A DNA stretch of 64,000 bases from Rhynchosporium graminicola. Lineage: Eukaryota; Ascomycota; Leotiomycetes; Helotiales; Ploettnerulaceae. Below, in pieces: positions 44,294 to 54,843 of the stretch. The notes below the pieces were generated by a model that saw only the letters and a list, made by a program, of their open reading frames with translations, did no database searches and was not told where the DNA came from. The stretch lies in assembly GCA_900074885.1 (NCBI GenBank), contig FJUW01000001.1, positions 62,001-126,000 of the forward strand, written 5' to 3'. The position numbers and the translations under genes are program-made. Numbering within the stretch: the stretch's first letter is position 1; each line of letters opens with the position of its first letter.

Positions 44294-45916
44294 ATGTCGC
44301 ATCCGGTACAAAAGATACCATCTGCGAAGTTCGCTAGCGGACCCTCTCCAACTACTCCCGATCAACGGTATTGGAAAAGCTTCAAACACTTGCAGAATCT
44401 TTCATGCCAGTCGCCTGTCACCCACATCTCATTTCCACCACCCTCCCGAAACCCTTTACAACAATCGAACAATGACTCTTTCGTGGTAACCGCAGGCACG
44501 CGCGTGCATATTTACTCAATACAAACTCGAAAACTCATCAAGACTATCACACGATTCTCGGACATTGCACACAGCGCGGAAATCAGACGAGATGGCCGAG
44601 TTATGGTTGCTGGAGATGATTCCGGCAGGATACAAGTGTTTGATATGAAGGAGAGAGCAATCTTGAAGACATGGGACGAGCATAAGCAACCAGTCTGGGC
44701 AACTAAGTTCTCGCCGACTGATGTGACCACCCTCATGAGCGCAAGTGACGATCGTACTGTCAGGTTATGGGATCTTCCAAGCCAGGAAAGCACAGCAAAG
44801 TTTATTGGACACTCGGATTATGTCAGAAGCGGATGCTTCTTGCCAGGTACAATGTCAAATATGTTGATTACTGGAAGTTATGATGCGACCGTTAGACTTT
44901 GGGATCCTAGGATAACAACAAAAGCGGCCATGATCTTTAAGCACGCTGCTCCTGTCGAGACAGTCCTCGCAATGCCATCTGGAACGACTATCCTTGCCGC
45001 TGCAAATAATCAGATATCAGTACTCGATCTTGTAGCTGGAAAGCCTCTACAACTACTAAAGAACCACCAAAAAACTGTAACTTCGCTCTGCCTGGCATCG
45101 AATGGGACAAGACTTGTCAGTGGGGGGCTGGATGGGCATGTTAAGATATTCGAGACATCCTCATGGAATATAGTTTCTGGGTCTAAGTACAACTCGCCTG
45201 TGCTCTCTGTCAGCGTTATTGCGTCCGGGGCAAACCAAGAGGACAGACTTCTAGCCGTGGGAATGCAGTCCGGAGCCTTATCTGTGAAAACCCGTCTAAA
45301 AGGGAAAGAACAAGCCGACGAGAGACACAAGAAGAAGGAGATGGAGGCCTTAATCGATGGTACCCTGGATCTTTACGATGCAAAGAACAAGAAGAGGAAG
45401 AGGGCCGAGGCGATGACGAAGCTGAACAAGGAGAATCAGAAGATCAGCACACAAACAGACTCAGCAATACAGAAGATCAATATTGACGTGGCAAGGAGGG
45501 CTACTCCGGAAACTGTTTGGGAGAGAGATTTACGTCAAGGTAGATACGCACATGCTCTTGATGCAGTACTGGACCAACGAAAGCAGCCTTCAGCAAAGGT
45601 CTTCGATGTTTTGCAGGAGCTGAGATATCGAAATGCTCTCAAGGTCGCGCTGGAAGACAGGGATGAAACGACTGTAGTGCCAATCTTCAAATGGGTCAGC
45701 AAATATTTGGCCTATCCACAATACTCCAAGGTCATTCACGAAGTAGCGGACTTGCTGATCGATCTCTACCGAGAGAGATTCCTGGAGTCAGAAGATATTG
45801 AGAAGAGTTTCAAGGCATTGCACAGGAGCGTCAATGCCGAGGCTGAGACCATTCAGCAGATGATTCAGACGCAAGGAATGCTGAGGCTTTTGTTGACTCC
45901 TAGACCACAGGCATAA
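44294..45916 (+). CDS. UTP15: U3 snoRNA-associated protein 15 (UTP15)
   Basis: A single exon of 540 residues from ATG 44294. The N-terminal WD40 propeller (about 30-345) shows repeated WD-type strands: DGRVMVAGDDSGRIQVFDM, DVTTLMSASDDRTVRLWDLP, NMLITGSYDATVRLWDP and GTRLVSGGLDGHVKIFET. The first block includes SPVTHISFPPPS, typical of Utp15. A Lys-rich linker precedes the Utp15 C-terminal domain (about 395-535), with ARRATPETVWERDLRQGRYAHALD and YSKVIHEVADLLIDLYRERF. It is a subunit of UtpA/t-UTP, which binds the 5' external spacer of pre-rRNA and seeds the nucleolar small-subunit processome. The stop is only 145 bp before the dehydrogenase gene on the same strand. No break. Confidence 0.93.
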   Translation: MSHPVQKIPSAKFASGPSPTTPDQRYWKSFKHLQNLSCQSPVTHISFPPPSRNPLQQSNNDSFVVTAGTRVHIYSIQTRKLIKTITRFSDIAHSAEIRRDGRVMVAGDDSGRIQVFDMKERAILKTWDEHKQPVWATKFSPTDVTTLMSASDDRTVRLWDLPSQESTAKFIGHSDYVRSGCFLPGTMSNMLITGSYDATVRLWDPRITTKAAMIFKHAAPVETVLAMPSGTTILAAANNQISVLDLVAGKPLQLLKNHQKTVTSLCLASNGTRLVSGGLDGHVKIFETSSWNIVSGSKYNSPVLSVSVIASGANQEDRLLAVGMQSGALSVKTRLKGKEQADERHKKKEMEALIDGTLDLYDAKNKKRKRAEAMTKLNKENQKISTQTDSAIQKINIDVARRATPETVWERDLRQGRYAHALDAVLDQRKQPSAKVFDVLQELRYRNALKVALEDRDETTVVPIFKWVSKYLAYPQYSKVIHEVADLLIDLYRERFLESEDIEKSFKALHRSVNAEAETIQQMIQTQGMLRLLLTPRPQA

Positions 45917-46061
45917 GGGATCCTTAACCATTTTGTATTGCATAGCATTGGCGTCTGGGAGGAATATAGGGTGGGTTTTGAACGGCGCAATATGGTTGAA
46001 CAAATGTACCCCGCGATTTACCCCACATTTCCGTTATCGGCTTCCAAAGAAATGAAATGAT

Positions 46062-46961
46062 ATGAGATTACTGTCCGAGTTCTTTTCCTCCTTTGTAACC
46101 ATCCTTCTGTACACGATGGCGGATATTGCAGCTCCCCCGATATCTCGAAAGATGCACGATATGACTGACCAGGTCGTGCTCTTGACTGGAATTGGATGTG
46201 TCGGATCTGGCTGGGGGAATGGCGTGGCAATCGCAACTCTCTTCGCCCGCCAAGGTGCGATACTCTTTGGCTGCGATATAAATCTCTCCGCAGCCGAAAC
46301 TACCAGATCCCAAATTCTCGCCGAAAGTCCCAAGACATATATCACAGTCATGGAATCAGACTGCACGTCCTCAACTTCTATGAAAGCATTCGTGGACGCC
46401 TGCATGAAGAAGCACGGACGGATAGACGCCCTGATCAACAATGTTGGGAGAAGCGAGCCCGGTGATCCAGCCTCTCTATCAGAAGAAGTCTGGGATGCAC
46501 AGATGGATGTCAATCTCAAATCTGTGTACCTGACAACTCATATTGTCTTACCTATCATGGCCGCTCAGCCGACCGGTGGGAACGTCGTCAATATCAGCTC
46601 CGTATCTGGACTCCGTTATATCGGCAAGCCACAAGTAGCATACTCCACTACCAAAGCCGCAATTCTCGCTTTCACCCGCACTACGGCAGTAATATACGCA
46701 GACAAGGGTGTCAGATTGAATACAGTCGTTCCTGGCCTGATCAATACACCCCTAGTGAAGATGCTAGCAGACAAGTACGCTGGAGGTGATTACGAAGGGT
46801 ATTGCAAAGTACGGGATGCACAGGTACCAACTGGCAAAATGGGAAGTGCATGGGATGTTGCCAATGCGGTTTTGTTCTTAGCTAGCAAAGAAGCTGGCTA
46901 TATCACTGGTACTGAGATTGTTGTCGATGGAGGGCTTACGCAAAGCACAGGGAGGGCTTGA
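46062..46961 (+). CDS. Short-chain dehydrogenase/reductase (SDR)
   Basis: A single exon of 299 residues from ATG 46062. A second ATG at 46116 (MADIAAPPISRKMHD) gives 281 residues; the extra 18 (MRLLSEFFSSFVTILLYT) are hydrophobic and may be a targeting leader or simply 5' leader. The classical SDR elements are complete: a Gly-rich cofactor loop in the unusual form TGIGCVGSGWGNG, NNVG after strand 4, the catalytic Ser in NISSVSG, YSTTK (the YxxxK motif), and the C-terminal YITGTEIVVDGGLT. An acidic residue after strand 2 (GCDIN) favours NAD(H). It reduces or oxidises a hydroxyl/keto group; the substrate is unknown. It lies close behind UTP15, with no functional link evident. Confidence 0.85.
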   Translation: MRLLSEFFSSFVTILLYTMADIAAPPISRKMHDMTDQVVLLTGIGCVGSGWGNGVAIATLFARQGAILFGCDINLSAAETTRSQILAESPKTYITVMESDCTSSTSMKAFVDACMKKHGRIDALINNVGRSEPGDPASLSEEVWDAQMDVNLKSVYLTTHIVLPIMAAQPTGGNVVNISSVSGLRYIGKPQVAYSTTKAAILAFTRTTAVIYADKGVRLNTVVPGLINTPLVKMLADKYAGGDYEGYCKVRDAQVPTGKMGSAWDVANAVLFLASKEAGYITGTEIVVDGGLTQSTGRA

Positions 46962-47975
46962 AGATAATTTATATGGCACTGGAAATAATGAATTGTCTTC
47001 CGAATCCTCCTTCAAATTTAGCAGGCCGGTATAGTAGCCTCTTCAGTCCCATTACCTGTCCCCTGTTCCTCCGTCGTCGAAACCCCCCGACCAATCGCTA
47101 TCCTCATATCAGACGACTTTTACTGAATGCCAACAAATCTCTTTCTGCACTTCGCACGATCTAGCTTCTCTCGCTAAATTCAACTTCGTGGTTCTCAACG
47201 ACTTATTATTTTCTGACTGGCCTCCAGCAATCATTCCCACTTTATTTAGGTAAGCATCTGCCTTGAAACCCCAATGTATCATTACCCATAAATGCAGTCC
47301 AGTGACGATGAAAGTCAAGGTAAAGGGTATTAGGAAAGACAGTGGGTTTTCCGATATCTCTCCGAATTAATTTTTCGCGGTAGTGCAGAACAGTACGCCG
47401 AGAAGAGCGTTAGATACGGGTGCAGCAAGCCACGGGAAAATATCCACGAGGTATGTGATGCACGGAGACGCCATTTCGTTTGTTTCGAGCGAGTTTTTAT
47501 GATATTGTAGACTCCAAATATGTGAAAGGAATGGTTGTAGTTAAAAGTGTCTAGAGCAGGGTGAGGAATCTTTCAGTTCATACTAAGCTACGGCATTAAC
47601 GGTTATTACTATGAGATCTGGATTGAAGATATCTTCTGAGTCTATGTCACCGTCACCATGTAAGCTTGCCGCTATCCAGAGACTAGCCTTAGATCAGACC
47701 CAAGATATGTTATATGGGCCAGATCTTGAATTCAGGGACAATGCCCTGATCTCTTGATCTGTGAAAGAACAAATATTACTCTATGGTCAAACGACTTTAC
47801 ATTCCTTGCTTTGACGTTCAGTAATACTACTGATGCTCCGAGGGACAAAGTACATCTTCTCCGTGCAGGACTTGGAACATCTTGAAGCGAGTAATTGAGA
47901 GTTGAGTTGTCCAGCCTAAGCTCTAGTCGGCAAACAGAGGACACACTTTCGATTCTTCGCTGTGATTTCCATCCC
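46962..47975. other. Convergent intergenic region
   Basis: 1.0 kb with short open frames only (47109-47318 and 47732-48007, -). No domain, repeat or RNA gene was recognised. Confidence 0.5.
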
Positions 47976-48590
47976 TTACGCGCTTGGAATGTCTCCCTTC
48001 TCCACATCCACAGCCGTATCTGCTGCAGACAAAGAATGTGACCACAGGATCACAGACACAAATTCTCCCCATGCTCTCCGCCTAATCGCCTGCCTCAACT
48101 GTTCCGCCCTCATTTGCACACTCCGTGCCACTTTGTAACCCTCTCCATCTAAATATATAGCATTCGGATTTTCCAGAATCACAGTACTTGGCTCCTCCTT
48201 CATTTCCAAGCCTTGAACAGCAGCTTTAACCTCCAGACATCCAGCGCTAGGACAGGGTCCCCAACCGAGCGGGAATTCTCTTCTTACTATCCATGTGGAT
48301 GTCAGGATGGCAAATATGGCCAGTGTGGCTTCAACTGCGCACATTTTCCTCCATGATTGTGGGCTCACGTCAGTGTTGTCCCCGTGTGGTACCGATCGCG
48401 ACGAATAGCAGTGAAACACGCATGTGGCGTATAACAGAGGATATGTGGTCGGTCCCGAGAAGAATTGGAGAGGCAGGAGGAAAACATCGATCAGGGAGAT
48501 GACGATACAGAAAAGCGCTGTAATACAAAGACACTGAGATATGTTTCTCCTCAAATGTGCTAGGGAGGTACAAGAGCATGAAGTCGCCAT
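47976..48590 (-). CDS. Small putative membrane protein, unknown function
   Basis: A single exon of 204 residues from ATG 48590. The Cys-rich N-terminus is followed by one strong hydrophobic segment at about 17-43 (LCITALFCIVISLIDVFLL), a weaker one at about 48-62, and another at about 85-103 (VEATLAIFAILTSTWIV). The C-terminal half is soluble and charged, with a central Leu/Ala/Arg-rich helix (RAEQLRQAIRRRAWGEFVSV) and an acidic end. No family is recognised. The frame is intact and has plausible composition for a two- or three-TM protein, but the gene stands alone between long spacers and could be lineage-specific or spurious. Confidence 0.48.
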   Translation of the reverse strand: MATSCSCTSLAHLRRNISQCLCITALFCIVISLIDVFLLPLQFFSGPTTYPLLYATCVFHCYSSRSVPHGDNTDVSPQSWRKMCAVEATLAIFAILTSTWIVRREFPLGWGPCPSAGCLEVKAAVQGLEMKEEPSTVILENPNAIYLDGEGYKVARSVQMRAEQLRQAIRRRAWGEFVSVILWSHSLSAADTAVDVEKGDIPSA

Positions 48591-50347
48591 TTTGATGATG
48601 TTGAGTGAGCGATTCGGCTGCCTCTACTTCGAATGGAGGGAATTGTAATTGTTATAGTCAAAATATTTCTGGAGAAGCGGTGGGGAATCATCAAATTTAT
48701 ACCAAGGGCTGGATCTTTCAAAATAGATAGAGACTGAGGGGGTGCTTCGCGCTTGTGAACGCTTGGCGCTGGTCAGAGGCTAGCCATAGATCGCTCCCAA
48801 CAGTTGCGTCACGGAGCGGAAACGGCGGATGGAGCATTAGGCAAATTAGAATCTTCGTAACGGATAGAGTCCCAGGCTCCTAAACCGTTTAAGCCTCAAA
48901 ATACACTCGAGGTCCTGGCAAATCTTGGTCAAATGTTATTTCTCGCTTAGCTGTTTTGCAAGTGGCACTTCTATTTCACTTTGGAGCAATGCACCTCATT
49001 CTGATACCAACACTTTTAATTTTGAGCAACTGGTAACGCGCATCTGACATGAGAAAATAAAGAAGCTTGGTATGTTTGTCACCGCTTATTGCAAGAAACT
49101 ATGTTGGGCTTGTCCTTAAGGTGCTTCTTTGTCAGAATCGAGACCGTTCTGAATACCTCGAGCTTGCGAACACTGCATTTAGCTTATTGACGTCGCAGAG
49201 AGCTGCTCGGGGTTTTCTCCGACTATTGTAGTCAGCTAATGTAAGGGGCTGGTGCAAGCGTAAGTCATAAATCTCAAGCTTGTCTCCTGGCTATTATATG
49301 AATAATGAGTATATAATTGAACATGGCCTGCGAGTGTAGCCTGTGATTATCTACTTTCAGAAGCGGAGAAGTATATCTACCTAGACGGACGAAAGCTGTA
49401 GCCAGTCCCTATCTCTGACACTAGAAAGAGCTCTTGTCTCCTTCTATAGAACGAATCTTGTCACTTCGTACGATATCCATCTCGTGAGTTTTCAATCTTG
49501 CAACAAGCTGTACGCTCTGCGCAATGTAGCATGTCAACTTGCTAGGAACAACCTGAGCGATGAAGTCTCCTAAATTTGACACAAGAATGGTGTTGTCAAA
49601 TAGCGAAACAAACTTATCGCTAATGTGCAGGAAGCTTGCTTGCCAAGAGCAATCGAAGCCTCGCTTTTATAGCCGTGACTGTATCTAGATGCTGCACGCC
49701 GCATTGCTTTCTGAATGTGCATTGAGACAGCTCCAACTTGGATAGAATAGAAGTTGAAGATTGAGGTTCTACAGGGTGCAGATAGACCTATATATAAGAC
49801 GGTGTGTGCGCACTAAGTACTAGCTAGCAGTAGGCAGCACATACCGGCTATATTAGTACTTTCTGACAAGCTTGAATACGAACCGCCATCTCTCTTCGCA
49901 GAAATATACCTACTCCCTTACATCTCCACGATCTTGATATTGTTCCGAGTGGTACGCACGTGCCACAAACATTTCGTGCTCAATTCTGCTCGTACCTGGA
50001 CAAAAATCCTCAGATCAAGGCCGCTATCACGCCTACCGCTCTTTTCCTTACACGGTCAAAAGTCAGTCGCAAGGTACCGTTGAATATGTTAGAAGAAACG
50101 CAAACGGAGTGACGGATAGAAAGAATGTTGTTCTGCATGAGAGTAAACAGGAGTCACAGCACCAATGGAAACTGTAGTCTCTCCAGGCTATGGCTGAGAC
50201 ATACCGAGAGAAGACACTGTCGTTCGCCTATTTCGTGCACTATAACTGGTGTGAAATACAAACGCTACCTTCCACACAGAAAATAGAATGGTCTTTTGCT
50301 CTGATAAAGACAAGTCAACGTACAAATGACTTCATAATCCTACATTA
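48591..50347. other. Gene-free 1.76 kb region
   Basis: No open frame of note on either strand. It contains the 3' side of MRPL22 and the presumed promoter of the small membrane protein. I saw no tRNA-like cloverleaf, repeat or transposon trace. Confidence 0.5.
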
Positions 50348-51423
50348 CTACCAAGAATAGTACTGTCTTTGAGCTGTAATAGGCCTGTTAGGTAATTGCT
50401 CCCAGACCCTCCGGTTCTGCTCCTTTGTCTCACGCTCTTCATGAAGACGAATCCGTGTCTTTTCCTCCTTCAGTACAACCGATAAAACTATGATTGTTAG
50501 CTAGTGCAGACAGGGGCAACTGTGACACGTACAGGCGGTTCTATTCTTCATCAAGTAAATTTGACCTCTGGCTCGGTGATCTGGGGTGGTCCCAAAGAGA
50601 CCCTTTCCACACCATGCTTGGTCCACATACAAGGTTGTAGGATCCGTGACCTTCACACGCTTTCTATCCTTAGTCACAATTTCTCTTGTTATAAAACTGG
50701 GATCAGCACCAATTCCCAGACCCATTCCCCTTCTAACAATCGCTTCGTTCCTGGCATGTTCGAGATGTTCCTTGACGTCCTGGGCCGCCTTTTTCTTGGA
50801 GAATCGCATCTGCACAATCGCCTCCTCAACAGTCTTGCCAGCAATCTGCTTAGCCAGGGGTACGAGCTTCTTCACAGAGGTTTTGAAATCGTGACTCTTA
50901 GACACCAGCACTCTCTCCTCTCTCTTCAGTCGTTGTGTCTTCGTCAATCGCCCCCTTTTGTGAATGTCCCGTATTACCATCTTGCGTTCCCATCGTAATC
51001 TTCCTTGCGGATCTGGATCTAATGCAGCTGCCATCCTGAGTGGATTCCGTGGCTCAAGCCCTGTCTCCTCTCCTTTTTTCACTTTCTCTGGCTTCGGCCC
51101 AGCAAGTTCCTCATCCTCGAAGATCGATGACGATGATAAACCGCCCTTTTTGGGGGCCTTGGTTGCCGCACTTGGCTTTCTTCTCAAATATTCTTCGGTC
51201 AAGGGGTTTGTTAATTTCGCCTTGAATTTTTCAGAGTCACCCTTCTTGCTCGGTACAAGAGACTGGGCTGATCGACGTTGAATCGAGGGTATGATAAGGG
51301 ATAGCGACGGTGGAATGGACGTGAGGACTGTATACATTCGTCGATTAGCTGGGGAATGATCTACCTAACGTTTGGGAACATACCCGACTTTATCAGTTGC
51401 CTCGGAGGCAGATGTAGACTCAT
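50348..51423 (-). CDS. MRPL22: Mitochondrial ribosomal protein L22 (uL22m)
   Basis: Three exons, 51423-51384, 51327-50533 and 50487-50348, give 324 residues; introns are 56 and 45 nt. The 40-nt first exon begins MSLHLPPRQLIKS, an acid-free presequence typical of this family. After a basic linker, the uL22 core lies at about 130-265: LRWERKMVIRDIHKRGRLTK, then KKLVPLAKQIAGKTVEEAIVQMRFSKKKAA (shown in part: VEEAIVQMRFSKKKAA), and WCGKGLFGTTPDHRARGQIY. The last exon supplies the fungal ending LKEEKTRIRLHEER and the terminal QRQYYSW. The protein lines the exit tunnel of the mitochondrial large subunit. Without splicing the open frame would end in an unrelated Cys/His tail, so both introns are well supported. 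It is divergent from PRP24. Confidence 0.92.
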
Positions 51424-51735
51424 GTTGGTCGCTGATGGTGAGCCTACTGAAGTTCTGGGCTTTCCTTCGACCATCAACGCGAAACGGAAAATGGTTCCGC
51501 CGAGAGCTTACCATCATGTGATTCAACGCGATCTAGACCCGCGCTGGCCGCGCTCATATTCGATAGCAGCCTGCAGACTAACAGTTAAGCAGCATACACC
51601 CAATTTTTGTCCTCTACTTCCACCTCCGGTACTGGGGTTGAAATGTCCAAGCAATACCTTGACGATTCTTTTGGACAGTGAACCTCGAAGATACTACAGC
51701 CGAATTGTCATCAACGCATCCTTTAACACGGCGCA
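51424..51735. promoter_or_regulatory. Divergent promoter region MRPL22 / PRP24
   Basis: Only 312 bp separate the two start codons, so the promoters must overlap or be shared. No known motif is clear. Confidence 0.6.
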
Positions 51736-54700
51736 ATGGCTGAACCAGTCGTGGTTGGAGAAGACGGATGGCTTGCGTTGGTCGATGAAGCTAGCAGAAC
51801 AGCCGGCGACCTCGAGCAGAGGATAGGTGTTGTGGAACAATACAAACGCGCAATAGCTGCCGAGCCTTGGTCGAACAAGTTGTGGCTGGCATACTGCGAA
51901 TGGTTTTGGTCTCTGTACACGGACTGCCAGAACGGCGACGCAGGGTGGCCAGAAGAAGAGCAGCAGGTTGGCCAAGAGCTATTCTCTCTTGCTGTGGCTT
52001 TAGATGTCTGGTCTGAGGGTTCGCAAGCGACACAATACCGATTGAACGACAGCCACGAGCTATGGAACAGATGGATGTCCATTGAGCTGGAACAGCTTTC
52101 GAAGAGTCCAACCCAGGGGAAGATTGAGCGCGCCCGAAGCCTGTTCTTTGACCGACTTCAGGTACCACATGCGAGATGGGATGAGACCTCGCAGATGCTC
52201 TCGACATTCATCACAAAGTTTGACGAGCCTGCCTGGGAGGCCACCATGATCGAATCAACAAGAGTAGGGAAGGTTGCCAAGGAACTATACAGCAATCGGG
52301 AGGACTTCGAATTGAAAGTAAAACGAGCAATTCAGTCTGGTGATAAAGAAGCAATCAAGGCAGAGATGACAGCCTACTTGGCCTGGGAATCTACTCAATC
52401 ACTTTACAAGCCAAAAAAAGGAGCTGCGGCTAGTCCACCAATTCTTTGCGTGGCACTGTATGAACGCGCTCTCTCTTCAACTCATCTCGGCTTGGAATCG
52501 AGCATCTGGGAGGATTACGTTGTATTTCTTACCAACCACAAGGATGACGCAGCTGAAAATCAGCTTCCTGCTTTACTTCCAGTCATTCAGAGGGCTACAA
52601 ACCATTGTCCATGGTCCGGAGCCCTTTGGGCAAGGTACATTCTGTCTGCTGAGGCCGAGTCCCTCCCATTCTCTTCGATGGAACAGATCAAGCACGCGGC
52701 AACGAATACTCGAGACTTAGATCGTGACGGAATAGGCAGTGTTATTGAGTTTTACATAGCGTGGTGCGGATACCTGAAGCGCCTCACAATGATTGCCGGA
52801 GCCACCGACGATGACATAGATGTGGCAGAGATGGGACTGCCGACTGCTTTAGAGGACTATCTAGAATGGGGCCGAAGACGACACGGGGAAGAGTATAGAG
52901 GAGATCCTCTCTTCCGTATCGAGAGAATACTTATCCAGCATCTATCCCAGAAGGGGTCTGTGGCAGAGGCTCGAAGTCACTGGCAAAGATTGGTTCATAT
53001 CCATGCCGACAGTTACGAATTCTGGCAGCAGTATTATCTCTGGGAAATGACCGTCAGGAGTTCGGTTGGACCACCAACTCAGGCTACCGAGGTGTTAATT
53101 CAAGCCATCGGTCGAAGGACACTGGACTGGCCCGAGAAGATAATGGAGGTTTACCTTTGCCATTGCAATAACTACGAAGAAGTAGACTCTCTGCTTAAGG
53201 CTATGAGCACTGTACATCGCCTTACGAAAGTGGTTGGTGCTAGGCGAGAAAAGGAAGCCGCTGAAGCTGCAGTGGCCTACGCTCAACAGCAGCATGTTTC
53301 ACATTATGAGACATTAGACGACGACGCGCCTTCATCCGCCAGCAAACGGAAGCGTGAAGCGGCATCGGAGGAACCCGAGGCTGGTGCTAAGAAGAAGTTC
53401 AAGAGTGCCGATCAGGACGCTGTTCGTGCACAGCACGCCAAACGGGATCGGGAAAACACCACGGTTCTTGTAGCAAACTTACCTCCGGAGGTTACCCAGA
53501 CGAAAGTCAGGCAATACTTCAAAGAGTACGGACACCTGAACAATGTCACTCTCAAGACCGAGGCCGATAAGCAATCTACCACGGCACTGATTGAGTTTCG
53601 AACTCCAGAGGAGGCTCAGTCTGCTCTGCTGCGAGATGCGAAATATTTTGGCGGAAACCAACTTCAAGTCACTCCCGGTACTGGCCTTACTTTGTACGTA
53701 ACAAACTATCCACCGACTGCTGACGATAGCTTTCTTCGACACTTGTTCAAAGATTGCGGTGAAATTTTCAGTATCCGATGGCCCAGCTTAAAGCACAATA
53801 CCCACCGAAGATTCTGCTACATTTCTTTCAGGACCGCCATTGGAGCTGCTGCAGCTACCAAACTTGATGGTCAGTCACTCGGAGGCAAGTATACGCTAAG
53901 CGCTAAATACTCTGACCCGGCCAACAAGAAAGACCGTGAAGGTGCGATGGCAGAGGGTCGAGAGATTCATATCACCAGTCTAGACTCGAGTATAACCCAG
54001 CAAGAGCTGGAAGAGATGTGCTCGAAGTATGGAAAGGTCGAGAGAGCTAGAATTTTGACGACAATGACTGGAGAAAGCAAGGGCGCAGCATTCGTGGCCT
54101 TTGAAAGGAAGGAAGAAGCTACAGCTTCCCTAGAGCTGGACAAGACAAAGTTCAAGTCAAGAATCCTAAATGTGGAAATGTCAACTGGTAAAAATTTCAA
54201 GCCAACAGCAACCATGGCAAAGGGGTCATCAACGTCACCTGGACCCGATGGCGGTTCAGCGATGTCACCATCACCAGCTCCCGAAAGTTACAACAGGCAT
54301 GCTCAGCACGCACCTGGCCAGTCCGAGACATCAAATCGCACCATCACACTTAGGAACATACCAGATACGGTCAATGTTGCCAGAGTGAACGCACTTGTAG
54401 AGCAATACGGTAGTATCGTCAAAGTTGTCTTACGGCCTGATCATCAGGGCGCGATCATTGAGTATGCTGACGCTGTTTCGGCTGGCAAGGCAGCTCTGGC
54501 ACTGGAGAACCATGAGATTGTCCCTGGTCGCAAGCTTCGTACAGGGGGACTCAAAGATCTCTTTGCGGAGAAAGACGAAATTCGAACTGATCGTATTCAA
54601 ATTGGACAAGGCAAGAAGCCGGCTGCTGGTTTCATGCAGCAATCCAGTGCTCCTGTTCGGAGACCGGGTGCTGGTGGTCGTGGAGGACTCGGACAAAAAA

Positions 54701-54843
54701 GGGGACTGGGTTACTCTGCGCCAAAGGCTGCGAATGCTCCCCGTGCTGACGCTAATGGCCATGGTTCGGCTGGAGCAGAGAATAAGAAGCCAAAAAGCAA
54801 CGCGGATTTCAAGGCATTGTTCGTCAGTGGAGGAAATCAATAG
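51736..54843 (+). CDS. PRP24: U4/U6 snRNP recycling factor Prp24/SART3-like
   Basis: A single exon of 1035 residues from ATG 51736. The first half (about 1-500) consists of HAT helical repeats (aromatic pairs such as LWLAYCEWFW, WEDYVVFL and HWQRLVHIHADSYEFWQQYY), present in human SART3 but missing from yeast Prp24. Four RRMs follow: about 574-645 (TVLVANLPPEVTQ), 650-728 (LYVTNYPPTADD), 742-815 (IHITSLDSSITQQ with GESKGAAFVAFE) and 866-935 (ITLRNIPDTVN). The C-terminal peptide NADFKALFVSG is the Lsm2-8 interaction motif. The protein anneals U4 and U6 snRNAs to regenerate di-snRNP between splicing rounds in the nucleus. It is intact. Confidence 0.92.
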   Translation: MAEPVVVGEDGWLALVDEASRTAGDLEQRIGVVEQYKRAIAAEPWSNKLWLAYCEWFWSLYTDCQNGDAGWPEEEQQVGQELFSLAVALDVWSEGSQATQYRLNDSHELWNRWMSIELEQLSKSPTQGKIERARSLFFDRLQVPHARWDETSQMLSTFITKFDEPAWEATMIESTRVGKVAKELYSNREDFELKVKRAIQSGDKEAIKAEMTAYLAWESTQSLYKPKKGAAASPPILCVALYERALSSTHLGLESSIWEDYVVFLTNHKDDAAENQLPALLPVIQRATNHCPWSGALWARYILSAEAESLPFSSMEQIKHAATNTRDLDRDGIGSVIEFYIAWCGYLKRLTMIAGATDDDIDVAEMGLPTALEDYLEWGRRRHGEEYRGDPLFRIERILIQHLSQKGSVAEARSHWQRLVHIHADSYEFWQQYYLWEMTVRSSVGPPTQATEVLIQAIGRRTLDWPEKIMEVYLCHCNNYEEVDSLLKAMSTVHRLTKVVGARREKEAAEAAVAYAQQQHVSHYETLDDDAPSSASKRKREAASEEPEAGAKKKFKSADQDAVRAQHAKRDRENTTVLVANLPPEVTQTKVRQYFKEYGHLNNVTLKTEADKQSTTALIEFRTPEEAQSALLRDAKYFGGNQLQVTPGTGLTLYVTNYPPTADDSFLRHLFKDCGEIFSIRWPSLKHNTHRRFCYISFRTAIGAAAATKLDGQSLGGKYTLSAKYSDPANKKDREGAMAEGREIHITSLDSSITQQELEEMCSKYGKVERARILTTMTGESKGAAFVAFERKEEATASLELDKTKFKSRILNVEMSTGKNFKPTATMAKGSSTSPGPDGGSAMSPSPAPESYNRHAQHAPGQSETSNRTITLRNIPDTVNVARVNALVEQYGSIVKVVLRPDHQGAIIEYADAVSAGKAALALENHEIVPGRKLRTGGLKDLFAEKDEIRTDRIQIGQGKKPAAGFMQQSSAPVRRPGAGGRGGLGQKRGLGYSAPKAANAPRADANGHGSAGAENKKPKSNADFKALFVSGGNQ

